Source of the DNA: Haloparvum alkalitolerans
GTDB lineage: Archaea > Halobacteriota > Halobacteria > Halobacteriales > Haloferacaceae
DNA: 64,000 nt
Reading direction: 5' to 3'
Assembly (NCBI RefSeq): GCF_050122995.1
Contig: NZ_JBNLIA010000003.1
Span: forward strand, 310,001-374,000
Shown: positions 61,846 through 64,000 of the stretch, one piece after another
Numbering within the stretch: position 1 is the first letter of the stretch
Layout: every line of letters starts with the position of its first letter
Translations under genes and position numbers: made by a program
Notes under the pieces: model-generated
Seen by the model: the letters and a program-made list of their open reading frames with translations, nothing else
Databases searched by the model: none
What the model was told of the DNA's origin: nothing

Positions 61846-63138
61846 ATGTCCACCCGGTCGCGAATTGAGAACCTGAGAACCCGCATCAAGACGCGGTCAA
61901 GTCTCTCTGACGATGAACCAGAGGAGGAAGACGCACCGACAATAGCAGAGGATGACGCAAACAAGCTTCTGGAATTCTCCAAACAGCTCGACCTCCTGAA
62001 TTCCGAGTACAGCGACTACCGTCACGAGAAGTTGCTGCGGCACTGCACTATAATGGCCGAGCAGATCGGCGGAGTCGCCGATGCTCTAGAAAGCCGCGAA
62101 GATGCTGAGCGTGTCGTAGCGTGGATCAACACTGAAAGGAATACGGAAGATTACAGCGAAGAGACCAACCAGGACTACCGAATCGCTCTTCGTATCTTCG
62201 GAAAGAGGACTCTGAAGCTTGACGAGGTCCCCGACACACTAGCGTGGATTCCGACCGGGACCAGCAACAGCTACGACCCGGTGCCCAGCAGAGCGGACAT
62301 GCTGGAGTGGGAAGAGGCGGTGAAGATGTCTGAGGAGGGCGCACTAAACTCACGGGATGCAGCACTGTTTCCTGTCGCCCACGAACTCGGACCAAGAGGA
62401 GAAGAAATGCACGAGGTCAAGATGCGACAGGTGCAGGATGCCGATCACGGACTGCAAATCCACCTCGATGGCAAGCAAGGTGAACACTCGGTAACGCTGA
62501 TCAACAGCGTTCCATACCTCCAACAATGGCTCTCTGACCATCCTGCCCCAGATGACCCCTCGGCGTATCTCTGGTGTAAAATCGACGACCCGCATGACAA
62601 CGCATCCTATCATTCGTTCCTTGGTAGGTTCAAAGACTGCGGTAGACGAGCTGAAATCGACAAGCCGGTAACGCCGACAAACTTCCGAAAGTCGAACACC
62701 TACTGGCTCGCCAAGCAGGGGGCAAAAGAATCAATCATTAACCAACGTCAGGGGCGGAAACAGACCTCAGACCACGCGCGCCGCTATCTGGCGAAGTTCG
62801 GCCCAGAAAACGAGAACAACATGTATGCCGAACTCCAAGGCATGGAGGTCGAGACAGAGAAAACCGAAGACCGAACTCCACTCACCTGCCCGCGCTGTGG
62901 AAAAGAGACACCTCGCAACGAGTCATTCTGTGTCTGGTGCCACCAAGCGATGGAGCCCGAAGCAGTCGACGAACTGGAAGCCGAAGAGAAGGAACATCGG
63001 CGTAAGCTCCTGAAAGTCGCAAAAGAGAACCCTGAGCTACTGGATACGTTAGAAGAACTGGAACCGTTGATCAGTTCGCTGGGTGGGGATGCAGACGTGA
63101 TCAGTGCCGCAAAGGAGTTCACTGAAGCGACTGAGTAG
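61846..63138 (+). CDS. Tyrosine recombinase (integrase) with C-terminal zinc ribbon
   Basis: The 430-residue protein has an N-terminal SAM-like DNA-binding region (about 35-125) and a catalytic domain. Arg184 (ELGPRGEEM) and Arg281 (TPTNFRKSNTYWL) fit the two catalytic arginines, and Tyr314 (SDHARRYLAKFG) the nucleophile. The HxxR histidine is Thr278 and the later His/Trp position is Arg304. A zinc ribbon follows with Cys348, 351, 362 and 365 (CPRCG, CVWCH), then a helical tail. Base composition is clearly AT-richer than the flanking chromosome. It is probably an element integrase or a plasmid resolution enzyme. Confidence 0.85.
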   Translation: MSTRSRIENLRTRIKTRSSLSDDEPEEEDAPTIAEDDANKLLEFSKQLDLLNSEYSDYRHEKLLRHCTIMAEQIGGVADALESREDAERVVAWINTERNTEDYSEETNQDYRIALRIFGKRTLKLDEVPDTLAWIPTGTSNSYDPVPSRADMLEWEEAVKMSEEGALNSRDAALFPVAHELGPRGEEMHEVKMRQVQDADHGLQIHLDGKQGEHSVTLINSVPYLQQWLSDHPAPDDPSAYLWCKIDDPHDNASYHSFLGRFKDCGRRAEIDKPVTPTNFRKSNTYWLAKQGAKESIINQRQGRKQTSDHARRYLAKFGPENENNMYAELQGMEVETEKTEDRTPLTCPRCGKETPRNESFCVWCHQAMEPEAVDELEAEEKEHRRKLLKVAKENPELLDTLEELEPLISSLGGDADVISAAKEFTEATE

Positions 63139-63472
63139 TAGAACTACCAGCAATTGCTCTTGCAATAGGGGCGTTTTATGTGGCGTTGTTGAAACCCTGG
63201 GTAGAAGACAGGTTTCAGAGGTAGTGCTGAATACAGCACATGATCGAGAAATGGGATGGCAATGGGTCACGTGAAACCCGTGACTGGCGGATGCTGTATA
63301 CGCCGTACGGGTACTGTTCCACAATCGGATCGCACACGTCGGGGAATGACTCGGACACCACCTTGCTTCAGGCTCAGACCGGTGTCACCCTCGCCGAGGA
63401 AGCGATACACTTCGTACTGCGGATTACTGAGGTGGCTGAGGGACAGGGCATGCAACTGGACCGGTGGGTTGT
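63139..63472. other. AT-richer non-coding stretch with hairpins
   Basis: No gene is supported in this gap. It starts with two clear hairpins (separate entry); the rest (63240-63472) contains a few short frames without family character. A remnant of an insertion sequence is possible but unproven. Confidence 0.55.
63191..63239. terminator. Two adjacent hairpins downstream of the recombinase
   Basis: GAAACC (63191-63196) pairs with GGTTTC (63211-63216), and GTGCTG-AATA-CAGCAC (63224-63239) forms a perfect 6-bp hairpin with a 4-nt loop. They begin 52 bp after the recombinase stop. They may end the transcript, form a small RNA, or be part of an IS terminus. There is no long T run behind them. Confidence 0.4.
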
Positions 63473-63871
63473 TTAACTCCCCTCGTCCTGCTGGTTCTCG
63501 CGGTGGGCTTGGAGGATGTCCTCGAGCGTGACGTCGTCGTGCTCTTCGACGCGATCCTCGACCCGGATGAGAACCTCCCGAGGGATCTCCACACCCGCCT
63601 CGTCACCGAATGTCTCCCTGGTCAAGGCGCTTTTCACGGTCTCGGCGCTTCGACTGATCTCTTCACCGACCTGGTTCGCGGCCTGAGTGAACCGGTCCTG
63701 TGGCGTCCGCTCGGTCCGGAGCATGAACGCTCGGGCCATCTTCGCCCATTTCTCGCCGCGTTTCTCAGTCTTGTCCCAGTAGTAGTCGTCCGGGATGACC
63801 TCGTCGAGGAGGTCGGGGATGATTTCGTGCTCGTCGTAGTCGCGCGTGGGCCGGAACTGTCCTAATCCCAT
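63473..63871 (-). CDS. Small acidic protein of mobile-element type, function unknown
   Basis: This is a 132-residue protein: MGLGQFRPTRDYDEHEIIPD, AKMARAFMLRTERTPQDRFT and a helical C-terminal half (IPREVLIRVEDRVEEHDDVT). It has no membrane segment and no recognised domain; the helical C-terminus could bind DNA or a partner. A promoter element (CACTAATACC) lies about 25 bp before the ATG, then a palindrome and short direct repeats. It sits 334 bp from the recombinase, convergent with it. Confidence 0.68.
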   Translation of the reverse strand: MGLGQFRPTRDYDEHEIIPDLLDEVIPDDYYWDKTEKRGEKWAKMARAFMLRTERTPQDRFTQAANQVGEEISRSAETVKSALTRETFGDEAGVEIPREVLIRVEDRVEEHDDVTLEDILQAHRENQQDEGS

Positions 63872-63908
63872 ATTCGGTGTGTGGGGCGTGTGGGTATTAG
63901 TGCCAACG

Positions 63909-63925
63909 GAAATAAGGGTTATTTC
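63909..63925. promoter_or_regulatory. Perfect palindrome upstream of the small element gene
   Basis: GAAATAA-GGG-TTATTTC is a perfect 7-bp inverted repeat lying 38-54 bp upstream of the ATG of the gene at 63473-63871, just above its TATA-like element. It looks like a regulator binding site. Confidence 0.5.
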
Positions 63926-63931
63926 TAGCGT

Positions 63932-64000
63932 TAGGACGTCTAGGACGGCAGTATGGACTAGGACAAAGTATGATCATTCTTTTTGCTCAGTTTTCTAGGA
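63932..64000. repeat. Short TAGGAC direct repeats
   Basis: TAGGAC occurs at 63932, 63941 and 63959, and TAGGA again at 63996 where the window ends. The first two are 9 bp apart and the third 18 bp further. The cluster beside a palindrome in AT-rich element DNA resembles iterons or recombinase arm sites. Confidence 0.5.

Overview
The window is chromosomal DNA of a haloarchaeon (class Halobacteria). The evidence is very high G+C, strongly acidic proteins, Tat-type lipoprotein signal peptides, split RNA polymerase genes (rpoB2/rpoB1 and rpoA1/rpoA2), and archaeal-type PriL, RFC, aIF-1A, Rio1, RNase Z, EF-1alpha and EF-2. A Halorubrum-like affiliation is my guess from the overall look and cannot be proved from this window.

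Layout. 1-3150: the start of an NAD-dependent epimerase, then priL, an archaetidylserine decarboxylase and an RFC small-subunit paralogue, all on the minus strand. 3284-7730: a plus-strand CUT1 sugar ABC operon (binding protein, two permeases, ATPase) behind an inverted-repeat operator candidate. 8728-12088: tyrS and a DUF460 RNase H-fold protein. 12196-24702: two sensor histidine kinases, RNase Z, SHOCT and membrane proteins, an AGE-family sugar epimerase, aIF-1A, Rio1 kinase, a PUA-domain RNA-binding protein, RNase R and several uncharacterised small genes. 24752-46525: tRNA-Ala and a scattered version of the archaeal rpo-str cluster. In transcription order this is rpoH-rpoB2-rpoB1-rpoA1-rpoA2-nusA, rpsL-rpsG, fusA, tuf-rpsJ, with unrelated genes and repeats lodged between the blocks. 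46810-47117: two identical tRNA-Asp genes plus an orphan tRNA-Asp 3' fragment. 47210-52364: an oxidoreductase, an SLC13 transporter and small membrane proteins. 52435-60101: a dipeptide/oligopeptide ABC operon (dppABCDF order) with two uncharacterised genes at its tail. 60229-61676: small membrane proteins. 61846-64000: a visibly AT-richer segment with a zinc-ribbon tyrosine recombinase, hairpins, a small unknown protein and short direct repeats. This is probably the edge of an integrated mobile element.

The most interesting signal is non-coding. Five copies of a roughly 350-500 bp composite repeat (D1, D2, A, B, C; near 7804-8215, 8290-8623, 17035-17452, 37797-38285 and 50184-50531) lie in gene-free gaps. 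The four fuller copies keep the same secondary structure while the paired bases differ: a 13-16 bp hairpin, a single-stranded 21-nt box that is nearly invariant, and a long-range stem closed by GAAAG/CTTTC with a conserved single bulged T. Several paired differences are compensatory. Three of the copies end in one to three 75-bp units, and D1 has two units 78 bp apart. Each unit re-copies the 3' strand of the long-range stem. This pattern fits an undescribed structured RNA (or structured mobile DNA) family.

Other accessory signals are a 147/150-bp tandem duplication and four 16-bp units downstream of fusA, and a 34-bp tandem duplication at the 3' end of hom. Most of the window is ordinary, well-packed housekeeping sequence. 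Many very long antisense open frames are by-products of high G+C and are not annotated.
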